A stretch of DNA of 64,000 nt from Apostichopus japonicus (taxonomy: Eukaryota; Echinodermata; Holothuroidea; Aspidochirotida; Stichopodidae), in assembly GCF_037975245.1 (NCBI RefSeq), contig NC_092574.1:16967213-17031212 (forward strand), given 5' to 3'. The notes under the pieces were generated by a model that was given only the letters and a program-made list of their open reading frames with translations, had not been told where the DNA came from and did no database searches. A program made the position numbers and the translations under genes. Positions within the stretch are counted from its first letter, which is position 1. Each line of letters begins with the position of its first letter. Shown piece after piece: positions 1 to 11,284 of this stretch.

Positions 1-1479
1 GCGAGGATATTAAACAAACAGATTAACAAGGCATTAAAGAGGAAACCAAGCATAAAGTGATAGCTAATAGGAGCACTGATATGATTTACACAGTGAGATC
101 TGGGAAATCTACACTGGACCTAATTTTTTTTTTTTGGGGGGGGTTTTCACTGTTAATTACTGGTCTTGTTTTGTTGCACGTTCCCATTTTTTTAAATGTA
201 AATTGTATTTGATCTATGAATACGTTATTTAAAGGTACATATTGAAAGAATTCAAAATGGTTCTATTTCTAACCAGTATGAAGGATAAAACACAAGTTTA
301 CATGTTTGCTCTTGTTGCCTCAGGCGTGCTTACATGTGTCTATTTTATCATTACATAACACTTAATATCTTAGCACGATACCTGCAACATCAAGATTCAT
401 GAATCTATCCATCATAGTGTAGAGAGATCTGTTTTCCAAGTGTAAATCACCCACTTGTTTGAAGGGCAGCCTAACCTATAGAACGGAAAGGCCCAAATTA
501 AGTGTGATAGGGTAGCAATAGCAAGAGGTGATCAACACCAACCCAACCCATGCCCCAATCCTGTGCTTAAAATGTACAATCAAGAAATTTACCAAAATCA
601 ACTGAAACAACTACTATAAAGGAATATTAACATATTCTAGACGCATCATGGTAAGGTTGCATTCCATTCCTATCTATCGTTTAAGAGATAACAGGATTGT
701 GAATTTAATATGATAAGTAAGAATTGCTTGCCATCTACTGTATTGAGAATGTATTCAAATGTTCTTCTTTCACCAGTCAAAAATAATTTACCCTTTAGAC
801 TATCCTTTCACGCCTCACTGTAAGGTCAAATATATGAACCTGTGTCCAGAAGTTTACAGTTAAGTATTAACCAGCATGGATCTGATGTAGCACAGTCCAA
901 GTGCATTGCTATTACTAGCATACTAGCGTTCTACAGTGCTAAAAGTCACATATCTTGACTGAGTTAGTAAAACAAATAATTAACAACAGATAACAGGATT
1001 GTTTTTTTTTTGCTGCAGAAAGCCTGATACTACTGCACAATCAAAAGACCTCTGAGTCACAGCACAAATTTGTTATTGCTTCATCATACAGTATAACAAC
1101 TGTTTGCAAATTTTCCACATCCTACAGAGCTCTTACTATACTGTATGTGCTATGAAAAGTGTCTTTGCATTAAAACTCAATTCATGCTACAATGCTATCA
1201 AAACATTAAACAATTGATGCTACCAACTTGCAAGTAATTAATCAAATGTTAGCTAATGTGCACAGTTATCATGATCCCATTAATATGATAAAGATTTTGT
1301 GATGTGCATATATCTCATTAATGAATTTCACTGTAGAGAATTTTCTACATGAAACTGAATTCACCTACAACATTGAGCCAAAGCTTTTGAAAAACCTTGA
1401 TGTTGAGCAACATGATCATTTTCAAACGATTTCTACATTAGTTTCCCAGTTAGCATCATATGTATAATGTTGAATAGGC
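1..1479. other. No gene seen
   Basis: AT-rich sequence with stops in all frames and homopolymer runs (poly-T and poly-G near 127-147). I see no exon, RNA gene or clear repeat. Confidence 0.6.
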
Positions 1480-1668
1480 TATTTTGTAGATCTGTACATT
1501 TTATATTTGTTCATCTTTAAATTTTATAGGAACGTTTTCATATCTATGTATATTATTATACGTCTTATACGTTGTTAACAATTTTTAATGTTTTGAGCTC
1601 TTGTTATCAACCAATTTCCATTGTAGTTTTATATGGTTGGCTGAATAAATATCTATCTATCTATGTGC
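1480..1668 (+). mobile_element. Possible 3' tail of a CR1-like LINE
   Basis: AT-rich sequence ending in a polyadenylation-like AATAAA followed at once by (ATCT)n. Many CR1/L2-type LINEs end in such a short tandem tail instead of poly-A. No reverse transcriptase reading is visible just upstream, so this rests on the tail alone. Confidence 0.3.
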
Positions 1669-2203
1669 AAAATGATTTTGTCCCATGTGTTGTAACTGTG
1701 GATTATTAGCCTAAGCTCACACTCAGAGTCACAGCCAAGGTGACCAGAGGAGTCACTCTACTGAGTGGCAACCAACTCGTTTCTCATGCAGGTGTCACAG
1801 ATCTGATTTAAAATGGCCTAGTATTATGAAATTAACATCAGGCTAGACAAATATTTGTACTGAATGAATGGTTATATGTAAGTTACTACTACTTACTACT
1901 AGGCCAGCTTATATTAAGTAACATCCCAATAAAAACAAGTGAACTAGTTTTTACATCAATTGCAATACCTTTCAGTTATTTTCGTATAAGTCAATTTTAC
2001 TGAAGGGCTGTGGATAGCACACAGTTATGGACACAGTGTAGGCTAACTTAACTGCATGTCCAGAACCTTTTCCTATTAACCTCATTTCACTAGAGATACA
2101 AAGACTATGAGCAGTCTTAATTGAAGTTTTTAAAATTGCTAAGGCACTAAAAAATGCTGATCAGTCAGTTTTTTTCTAACTGTCAGAAGATCAAACATTA
2201 ATA

Positions 2204-2353
2204 CTTAATAATAGAACCAGAGGCCATCAGCAAAAGTCCAAGAGGCATCACTGTCAACTTGCTGTTCGGAAGTATTTTTTCAGCCAATGCATTGTGACTG
2301 AATGGAACAACCTGCCACAGGAAGCAATTAGTGCTAAAACAGTTAGGGCATAA
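2204..2353 (+). pseudogene. LINE reverse-transcriptase C-terminal fragment
   Basis: One frame reads about 49 codons ending in TAA. It contains RTRGHQQKSKRHHCQ, then a FFSQ...VTEWNNLPQEAISAKTV block. This matches the conserved C-terminal tail of CR1/Jockey-type LINE ORF2 proteins (pattern: TRGH, basic stretch, FFSQRVV..WN.LP..V). After the stop, another frame continues with similar residues, so the copy is frameshifted. It is a 5'-truncated dead copy. Confidence 0.65.
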
Positions 2354-3295
2354 TGTTTTTAAAAGTAAAATCCACCCTATCCTACTGAGAAGATGGGGGC
2401 TCTACATTTGCCAGAAACTGCTGCCTGCCCCAGTTTTAGCCGTTGGGCTCACGTGATTTATCCGGTAAGTAACCTTGGCTGCCAACTAAGCTTCTTGCGG
2501 TTTATGTCTTACTAAACTTTTTCATAAAAGTGTAAATGCTAAAGTTTGGTTCCCCAAACTAAATGTTACTTGTTAGCTGTAGTGTCGGGTGCTCTAACAT
2601 TACTGAACTACATGATTAACGGTTCACTTACCTCGACCAGCCTATTTCTTCTACGCCTGTAGTCGGAGCACTGCAAGTGTCGGACTCAGTCAGTGTGCGT
2701 AATGTAAACAACACTTCATGAACATGAATTTAACTGCTTTCTGCCTAACGTTGGATACTAAAATATACCCACTGACTTGGAAGTTTCGGTGGTAAGCATA
2801 GTCCTTACCCAAAGAGTGATTATTACTACCAGTTTCTTGATTCGGTCGACTTTGTGGAACTGTTCCGGTTACTATTACCCATGAACTGCATTACAACTGT
2901 AGCTGTGCAAGACCTTCATGCATATGGCCTAGCCTATATGGTAACAGTATATAGAAACAACACCTCCCAACAACAGAAATTAATTTGCTAGTTCCAAACT
3001 CACACAACAGCACATTGCTGTTTTGGCTTCCATCAATCAGCTGTGCATGCGTGATAAGCACGTAGCACATTCTAAGACCTCTTTGGAAAGCGGTTTGTGC
3101 AAAAGCAGTTCGATGTGATACTGGTGGGAAAGTGTCGACAGTGGTTGTTTCCCATGATATTTTATCGTTTACTGAGATTATTGTTAGGAACATACGCGGA
3201 AGGCGGCATTTCGAAAATGTCAAGATGTTGAACTTCAGAGAAGCCCATATGAATGAGTTGATAAGATATTTGTGCAAGTCTGTAACTGTAACATC
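2354..3295. other. No gene seen
   Basis: Unique-looking sequence. A good donor-like CCG/GTAAGTAAC occurs at about 2463, but no open exon precedes it. Short open frames here show no recognisable domain. Confidence 0.5.
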
Positions 3296-3660
3296 CAGTG
3301 GCATAGGAAGGTACTCTTGAGTGGGGGGGGGGCGGGGGGCTGAAGACTGGCCGGCCTGGGGGAGGGGTTGAAGGGGAGGGGGATCCCCCTCCCCTTTGGA
3401 ATTTTTTAGCATTTCCAGGTGGCCTCAGATGCACTTTGGTGCAATATAGCACACTTCAACATCCGCTCCATTTGGTAAATAATTTTGCATTTTCACCTGG
3501 CCTTAGATGCAATTTGGTGCTCCAAATGAGATTTTTTTTTCTCATTTGGAAATGACATAAGGGGTTTTCTGACTTGCGAAGCGGGGCCGAATGATACTTC
3601 CGCCCCCTTTTTTCACTGGGGGGGCTGGTGCCCCCCAGCCCCCCGGTTCCTACGCCCTTG
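3296..3660. mobile_element. hAT-like MITE with near-perfect 8-bp target duplication
   Basis: The element starts CAGTGGCATAGGAAGG and ends GGTTCCTACGCCCTTG, an imperfect terminal inverted repeat. It is flanked by GTAACATC (3288-3295) and CTAACATC (3661-3668), an 8-bp duplication with one mismatch, as hAT elements make. The interior has long G and C runs and no transposase. A related copy in opposite orientation lies at 41636-41885. Small open frames here come from the G/C-rich ends and are not genes. Confidence 0.75.
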
Positions 3661-3668
3661 CTAACATC

Positions 3669-4575
3669 AACCAATAAAGTGTGGACATTTTGGCATTTTT
3701 CCTTGTTGTCAAGTGGATACACATCAACCATGCTTCAGACATTAACCAAATCCAATCATGTTGCTATTTTCCTTTGAATACTCTTTGTGCTAGTCAAATA
3801 GGACTTAGAATATAAACTTCTCATTCGGTTTATGCTTATACACAGAGGTGTATGGCGGAAACACCTCTGGCAGGTTCTAACTATGCCTATGTGTGATGCT
3901 TGATATACATTTGACCTTCACATCTTGTAGTTCACTGTTAGCAAATACACTTACCTTGCTAAAGGTTCAAAACTAGTGATCCATGTAGTGTACTTTTTAA
4001 TCACTGCTTCTCAAGCAAGAGCAGCATAGTTGTTGGAAACTTCATCACACTATCTCAACTGGAAGGGCAACTGTCACAAGGGCAGTAGAAGAGGGTTCAA
4101 TCTGAGGGGCACAACTTTTATGGGGAAGTGGGATATGTGACTTTGAGTGCAAACCATAACAAGTTACCTCAAAACTTTCCAATGCAATGGAACTCATTTG
4201 TCCTGTGCCCCTCCCATAGTTCTGCCACCCCTGATCTCTCACATAATGAAAATACTTAGAAATAAATACAAGTAACAAAGTCATTAAAAAGAAAGCAATC
4301 ATTTAATCATTTTTAAAAAGAGTTGCTGTTATTCATTTGGACCTTTCCCACATATACTTCCAATACTTATAATTGTCTGATTTTCGAATAGTTTGTTTAC
4401 CAAATCTTTCCCCTATCAATTTATATCACACAACATGAAACATTGACCTGTGAACAGCATTTCACATATCACATCATTTATTTTTTATTATGGAATAACC
4501 TGTTCATGATACATTGAGTTAATTATGTGACATGACATGATACAAACTTCAAATCAAGTATGTCATCGCATCGTA
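3669..4575. other. No gene seen
   Basis: AT-rich sequence. The longest open frame (minus strand, 4045-4302) has no recognisable domain and no splice support. Confidence 0.5.
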
Positions 4576-4900
4576 TTACACATGTTATTTCATGTCATGT
4601 GGGATTTCATACTCATCTCGTCAATACAATGTAACAAGCAGCTAGTGGTGTGTCATCACGTTATTCCATGTCATGTGGGATTTCATACTCATCTCCTCAA
4701 TACAATGTAACAAGCAGCTAGTGGTGTGTCATCACGTTATTTCATGTCATGTGGGATTTCATACTCATCTCTTCAATACAATGTAACAAGCAGCTAGTAG
4801 CTAGTGGTGTGTCATCACGTTATTTCATGTCATGTGGGATTTCATACTCACCTCGTCAATACAATGTTACAAGGAGCTTGTGGTGTGTGATCCACACAGA
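4576..4900. repeat. Tandem repeat, 76-bp unit, about 4 copies
   Basis: The landmark GGGATTTCAT recurs at 4601, 4677, 4753 and 4836. Spacing is 76, 76 and 83 bases; the last carries a 7-base internal duplication (CTAGTAG). Copies are almost identical, so the array is young. No protein coding is supported. Confidence 0.9.
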
Positions 4901-6060
4901 CATCCACCCATGTCCTTTATTATGAATTATCTCATGCAGTCATATATAACATATTTATGTAGCCGCATGCAAAGTCAGGTCATTGCACATGTCACACTAT
5001 GGGCCATTAAATATACCAGATTAAATGTCATACTTAACATCTAGTCAAAATGTCATATGTCAAGTCGTATAAAGTCACACATTCTACATAGTCATATGCC
5101 ACACCGTGCATCATTTGATGAACCACATAAATTACCAAGTAATGTGTAGTCACCTGTATATCTTATGCAATACTTCCAAGTCTTTTCATATATATTACGT
5201 ATGCCACATATAATAATAAACTTAAATGTAGTCAAAACCCTTGTCATAAGCTGTGATATATCATATCATACTTTCAAGTCATTTAATATGTCATGCTATT
5301 TCATACATCATTTTCATATGCCACATTAGGTAAAGTGTTGTATAGTGATATGCGATGTCACATGTTGCAATGTCACATATCATATCTCCATATACCATGT
5401 CACATGTACTGTTATGGAACGTGACATACACTTAATATAGATAACATCCTTTTGCGTCTCATCATCATGTTTTGCAAAATTTCATATGTCACAACAAATA
5501 CCATGATTTATACATAATAGTCATATATTGCATCACAATTTGGTCATATATATGTCATAGTTGCTGTGATATATGTTAGTACAAGTCATAAGAAATGCTA
5601 TCACTTATGATGAATTAAGCATGTAGCACCATTCTATTACCATATTCATGAATACTGCAATGTAAGTAATATTGTGAGCCACTTTTGTGTTTGTACCAAA
5701 ATGAAAGAATTCAACATTGTTTTAGTGTTCTTAAATTCCATCAGCCACATTTACCTAACCCTTATTATCACAAGTTATTCTTTCCCATTAGTAACTTCTT
5801 TTAACTAGATGAAGGTGAAAAATGGCAAGGCGTCAGAACTGAACATTCTGTTTCAGACATTTGAAGAAAAAAAAAAGCATAGATTACATTACTTGAGATG
5901 TGTGGGATGTAAGTGGCATGGGGTGGGGTTACACATGGGCAAAACATTGTAATTTCAAATTAAAATGCATTTAATACACAATGTACCATGAAGAAAATAG
6001 CAAGTCCTACTCGATGAAGTAATGATGCTAAAGAGTGAAATAAAACAAAACAAGGTCTAC
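4901..6060. other. Low-complexity TCATAT/CATGTCA-rich stretch, no gene
   Basis: From about 4900 to 5600 the words TCATAT, CATGTCA and ATATGTCAC recur without a fixed period, as if this were an eroded extension of the neighbouring 76-bp array. The remainder is ordinary AT-rich sequence. Confidence 0.5.
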
Positions 6061-6215
6061 AGAGGGTAAGGTGAGAGTCCATATCAATGTATGAGATTGT
6101 TATTGCATTTATCATATAATCAAACCTAGTAACCTAGAGGGTAAGGTGAGAGTACATATCAATGTATGAAATTGTTAGTGATGCGATCAGCATTTATCAT
6201 ATAATCAAACCTAGT
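6061..6215. repeat. 75-bp tandem duplication
   Basis: AGAGGGTAAGGTGAGAG begins at 6061 and again at 6136, each followed by the same text through ATCATATAATCAAACCTAGT. The second copy has a short insertion. No coding function is visible. Confidence 0.85.
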
Positions 6216-6839
6216 GACGATGCCAAACACTATGTTACTATGTAACTACACACGATAACTCTCTGCAATATCATATCACTTGATGTTAACATGAACAAAA
6301 TGGTATCCAGACATCTGTACAGGTGCAAGTCAAAAATATATTGGTAGAAAATAGATTTGCTATAATAATTTTAAGCCATGAACTAATAGCATACAAATTT
6401 TAATCTAGTGCACTTACTACTCTGCTGATTACCTGTTCACATTACACTCTCATTAACCCCCCCTTCTCCCCCCCCCTCAGTCCATCTTCCACAATCCATC
6501 CCTTTATTCCAAGACCAAAATAATTATGTTCACTTTGTAGTAAATACCTTACTACTCTAAGATGGATGAAGAGATTTAAAAGATATTTTAATAACCTGAC
6601 AAGTTAAACTTATTTTAGAAGCAGCTGCAAATCTATTTGGCTAAGTATTAAAACTTTTGGTGACCAAAAAAGTAAAACCAAATACTTATTGGTCCAAGTT
6701 TCCTGTTTTTCCAAAACCCTTTGTCCGATAAGGATTTATATTTTGTAATTTTTCAAAGTATTGTTCCTCATAACCCTTTATATATCTCAATGGAAATCAA
6801 TGGTTAGAGACTAACCAAGTTGAAGCAACCGAATGATTA

Positions 6840-7170
6840 GACTACATAGATCTCTCATTATGATCAAGAGATATCCCATTACGATCAATGGGATGTCCCA
6901 CTATGAGCAAGGGATACCCAATTATGATAAAGGGATATTTATTTATGATCATTGTGGGATATCCCACTATGATCCAAGAATATCCCTTTATGATTGTGGG
7001 ATGTCCAATTATGATCGTGGGATTTCCCCTTGTGATCATGGGATATCCCATTATGATCATGGGATATCCCATTGTGATCATGGGATATCCCATTATATGA
7101 TCAACAGATATCCCTTTGTGATCATAATGGGATATCCCATTATGCTCAACAGATATCCCATTAGGTGTGG
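6840..7170. repeat. Palindromic minisatellite, about 21-bp unit
   Basis: Each unit alternates two perfect palindromes, TGATCA and GGGATATCCC, joined by ATT/TA spacers. Typical units occur near 7030-7100. The unit length is a multiple of three, so both strands stay open (for example 6833-7195 plus and 6842-7093 minus) without encoding a real protein. Degenerate units (TGATCAAGG, TGATCCAAGA) lie on the left side. Confidence 0.9.
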
Positions 7171-7195
7171 TTATAACATGATCAGAGTGATGTAA

Positions 7196-8836
7196 AATAA
7201 TAACACCAATGCAGAATACAACATCTTAAGAGGCATATCTTTTACCTAACATGATTTGGCTAAAGTTTGAATAACTAGAAAACATTTACCTACATAGTAC
7301 ACCTAAAGGTCACATCACATTTCTACTATTGAAACCTCCTTGTTACATTTCTCTCTTCACTCACAATTTGAACGTCAAAAACATTGAATCAGAAGATTTA
7401 GCCATGCCTTTAAAATCTCACAAAAAGCAAACTTGTTATATTTAACGGTTCAAATGAAATAATAATCAGGTGCTATTCCCTCCCGTGTCGCTTTCGATTT
7501 GTTTGTGATTAATGTGTACCGTAGCAGATGTGACCGGAGAAACCATTTTTTTTGTTGCTATTTGTCAATCTTTGAGTGATAACTCTAGGATGGTGCTTGA
7601 TCTTCTATTAATAGCTTAGAAGGATAGTCATGAAATAAATATTTAGACTAATGAACTAAGGAAACACATTCTGAGCATCCTGGTGAAATTAACATCCAAT
7701 TCTTTTGTTTTTCGAGATACTGATAATTAATATTGTCACGGTCTGAACCATAAGCGAACTTGAAGCAATAGGTGTTATGTAATAGCTGCCCACTGACAGC
7801 AAAACGTTTATTTATAGTTTTATTTTTCATTTCATTGCTTAAACCTTGGATTTGGATAGGTTCCATCTTTACCTCAGAGAATGTGAAGTCATATTAAGAT
7901 GCATCCCAATTTTGAAGTAGACAGGTATAATGTGGTTATAAAAGGTGAAAAAAAAAGAAATTAAACCAAAACATCAAACAAATTATGATAGTTTGCTTCT
8001 ATGACATCACATATGATATGTTTGCTTCAAGTTCACACTTCTCATACAGAACGAGTCAACTTGAACTGTTGTTACCTTGAATAAACGTTTCATAGGAAAT
8101 GAATGCAAGTTTCATCAGGATGCTTAGAATTATGTTTCTCCTTCATCTGTGAAATGTAAACTTTCAAATGTTGGTACCTTATCACCAAGTCTCTTAGAGT
8201 ATCGTTCAAAGTGGTATTGCAAAATGTATACAGCGAAGATATTAACTGTTCAAATTTATAACAAATTCATCACGAACAGACTTTTCCATATTACTTCATA
8301 AACATATGCCAAATTTATGTGAGAAATTGTAAAAAAAAAAATTGTCAATTGATTTTCTTTGTTTGGATGTCATCAGCTTAACAAATACTTTGTTACTACC
8401 AAAAAAGTGTATTAAAAATGGACATAAAATTCAAGGAAGGAAAGCTCCTTGGATATCAAAACAAAAAAATTACAAAACCTTAAACAAAAATTACAAGAGA
8501 AATTTAAGGCCAATGTTTTGAAGAACCTATTTACTGTATTTACCTACGACCCAAAACTTGAATTTAGTTGGCAATTAGCAAATCTACTTAACTACAATAA
8601 CTACTTTCAACTCACCAATTGTTTATAAACCTAACTGTATTGTGAGCCATCTGCTCTAAAGGAAAGTGGAATATAAATCCTTGAAGAAGTGCTTGAAATA
8701 ATATATTTTCTTGTAGCTTAAAGTATCAGTGGTAACATAGATGCCAGAACACAAGAATATAATTTTTGCTTACTTGCATTTGCTCGAGGAAGATGCGACA
8801 TTACAAACACAGTCAGTTGCTTTAAAAAGTTTACGA
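7196..8836. other. No gene seen
   Basis: AT-rich non-coding sequence downstream of the zinc-finger gene. No exon or RNA gene is recognisable. Confidence 0.5.
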
Positions 8837-8866
8837 GAGAGAGAGAGAGGTAGAGAGAGTGAGGGT
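8837..8866. repeat. (GA)n microsatellite
   Basis: A GAGAGA run interrupted by GGTA, lying downstream of the zinc-finger gene. Confidence 0.85.
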
Positions 8867-8941
8867 CAAGTTTATCAATTGGGTGAACAGTTACATGTTC
8901 TTCATTATTCACTGGAACTTGACTTGACAAGCAAATACTAC

Positions 8942-8947
8942 TTTATT
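8942..8947 (-). terminator. Candidate polyadenylation signal AATAAA for the zinc-finger gene
   Basis: TTTATT on the plus strand reads AATAAA on the minus strand, about 190 bases past the stop codon of the zinc-finger gene. The position is plausible, but the hexamer is common in AT-rich DNA. Confidence 0.35.
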
Positions 8948-9131
8948 TGTAAACTAAAAAAGCACAATTTAAAAAGCAAGATTTAAGTAATGAGTTTTCA
9001 AGATAAAAGAGCAAAAAAAAAATATATATAAGTATGCTGCAGTAATCAAATTTTACCTAAAAAGATGGAAATACATTACAAAAGAAACATCTTACGTTGT
9101 TATAAAAAAAGGAGTACCCTAAAAGATCTCT

Positions 9132-11284
9132 TTAAAGGGTGTGAGTCTTTTCGTGCATTTCTCGTGAATGATTCGAAAGGAAGCCTCTCTCACAATGTGT
9201 GCATTTGAATGGCCTGTCGACTATGTGCGATTCTTCGTGTAGGTGGCATCCATTTGAGGAACTAAAACTTTTGCTACAATAACGACATTTGTGAGGCTTG
9301 CCATCAGTACATATCAGGCTGTGCTTCTGCAAGCCATTGCTTGTCTTGAAGTGTCGGCCGCACTTGACGCATTTGAACGGCTGCTCCTTTTCGTGAATGT
9401 GCTCGTGGCGTTTCAGAGTCTCTGGAGCCGCAAATGTCTTGCTGCAATATGTGCATCTGAAAGGACGGAAACTTTCAGGTTCGGTGTGGACCTGTCGGTG
9501 GAAATCTAACTGCTTCCTGGACGAGAATTTCTTGTCGCACTCGTTGCAGGTGTGAACGGCCTTGTCGGCTCTGTGCTGCGACTCGTGAATCTGCAGCGAG
9601 TACTGGGACACAAATTTCCGCGAGCAAAAGGAACATCTTAAAGGAAGACTCGTATGTTGTTTCTTCATGTGTTTGCTTAAACTGCTGGGATCGCCGGTTT
9701 TAAATTCGCAGATTGTACAGCAACAAGGTTTCTCACCGGTGTGTAGCCGTACGTGGATCACGCAGGCCGAACGACTGGAAAATTCCTTCTTACAGAACCT
9801 GCAAACGGTACCTGCTAACGAAGAAGTGCTAGCCTTGTGTTTCTGTTGGTGTGTTGCTAGACTCTCTTTATCAGAAAATGTGGCATTACAGACTTTACAG
9901 GCAAAGTCTGCGTTGTTGTCCGGCTTACATTTATGCTCTAACAGTTTAGTTTGATTGATGAATGCTTTGCCGCAGTTAACACAAGACGACCTCTTCACGG
10001 AGAGCCCTTCGTGTAGTTTCTGGTGACGATAACGGCCGCTCTTACTGCCGAATATCTTGCCACAGATGCGGCAAGGGAAGATGGTGGTCTTCTTCTTTTG
10101 CGGCTTCGGCGATGATCCAGCCTGGCTTTGAGAGGGGTTTCCCTTGGTTGAATCCATGTTAGCTACCCCGTCTGGAACGTCTATGGAACCCCCCTTCTTG
10201 TGTACCACTTCATGATTGACACGATTACCCTTATTAGAGAAACAGCGGTCGCAGAAACGGCATTTGAACGGTTTTCCTTCAGAGTGTTGGGCCTCATGGA
10301 TCTGCCAGAGATTTTGTTTGGAAAACCTCTTGTGACAGAATTTGCAGCCAAACTTTCTCATCTCCGGGTGTCGCAACTCGTGCTTCCGGCGACCAGAGTG
10401 GTCCAAAAAGGTCTTTTGACAACATCTGCAGGAGAATGGTCTCTGTTCCCCTGTGTGTGTTCTTTCGTGGGTTTTGCATTGAACGTTCGACGGGAAGGCC
10501 TTGTAGCAATATTTACATTCTTCGGTCATTGTCACGGTACTCTGAGGAGAGTTCTCTGGCTTCTTGGACGACTGGGACGGAGACGGGCTAGACGAGGCAG
10601 CGTGGACCTTCTGATGGCGGTTGCGACTGGCTTTCAACTGGAAGCTCTTGGGACAGTGTTCGCACTTGTACCTCACACCCGTCTTGGCGTTGTCTTGCTC
10701 CTCCTTCAGGCTCTGAGAGTTCAAGATCTCCTCCGTTGGCATGCACTCCCCTTTGCAGGTGACCTGACGGCAAAGGTCGCAGCGCTGGGCGTCCTTCTTG
10801 AAATGTCCCAGCACGTGTTTGTCCCTCAACTGGATGTGCTGGAAGCCTGCATTGCATATCAGACACCGGTACAGCATAGAGGTTGGCTTGTGCATCTTCC
10901 GGTGGCGTACCAGGTTGTGGTGGTAAGAGAACACCTTCGGGCAGTACTGGCAGGTGAAGAGCTTCTGCTCGCGTGCGTGGATGGCTTCGTGTCTCTTCTT
11001 ACTGTTGATGTTGGCGAGCAGCTTATTGCAGTACCTGCATTTGTAGGTCCTTCTCTTTTTGACCAAAGAGGAATTTGTGAGTTGTACTTGGGAATTTGGG
11101 GGCGAGAGGCGGTGGTCATTTTCTTCATGTTTCAACTTCTCCTCCTCTGTGTTGAACTCTTGATCGCAAACGTCGCAGGGGACTTTAGCGATCTGTTGCC
11201 TCTCACCAACTGAGCCATCGTCATCCTCGACCCCTTCTTCTACCTCAGAGACGTCTTCTTCCGGCTCTTCGACATCCTCTCCTT
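9132..11284 (-). CDS. Last exon: second acidic tract and about 20 C2H2 zinc fingers
   Basis: The acceptor is TTTACAG at 11285-11291; the preceding exon gives G and this exon AA, forming Glu. The exon opens with an acidic run (EGEDVEEPEEDVSEVEE) and then carries about 20 fingers of C-x2-C-x12-H-x3/5-H form. Two look C2HC-like: SSCVNCGKAF...LLEHKC and FKCVKCGRHF...HSLIC. Only some linkers resemble TGEKP (HTGEQRPF, HTGEKPCC), so the fingers are not a recent KZNF-style duplication. All fingers lie in one exon. The 337-codon plus-strand frame at 10200-11213 is its antisense shadow. Confidence 0.93.

Noticed and set aside
6833-7195. Open frames on both strands with repeating GYPI/GISHYD-type peptides
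   Set aside because: By-product of the 21-bp palindromic minisatellite.
10200-11213. Long plus-strand open frame (337 codons) antisense to the zinc fingers
   Set aside because: Fully within the zinc-finger exon; openness follows from the repeated finger codons on the other strand. No domain or splice signal of its own.
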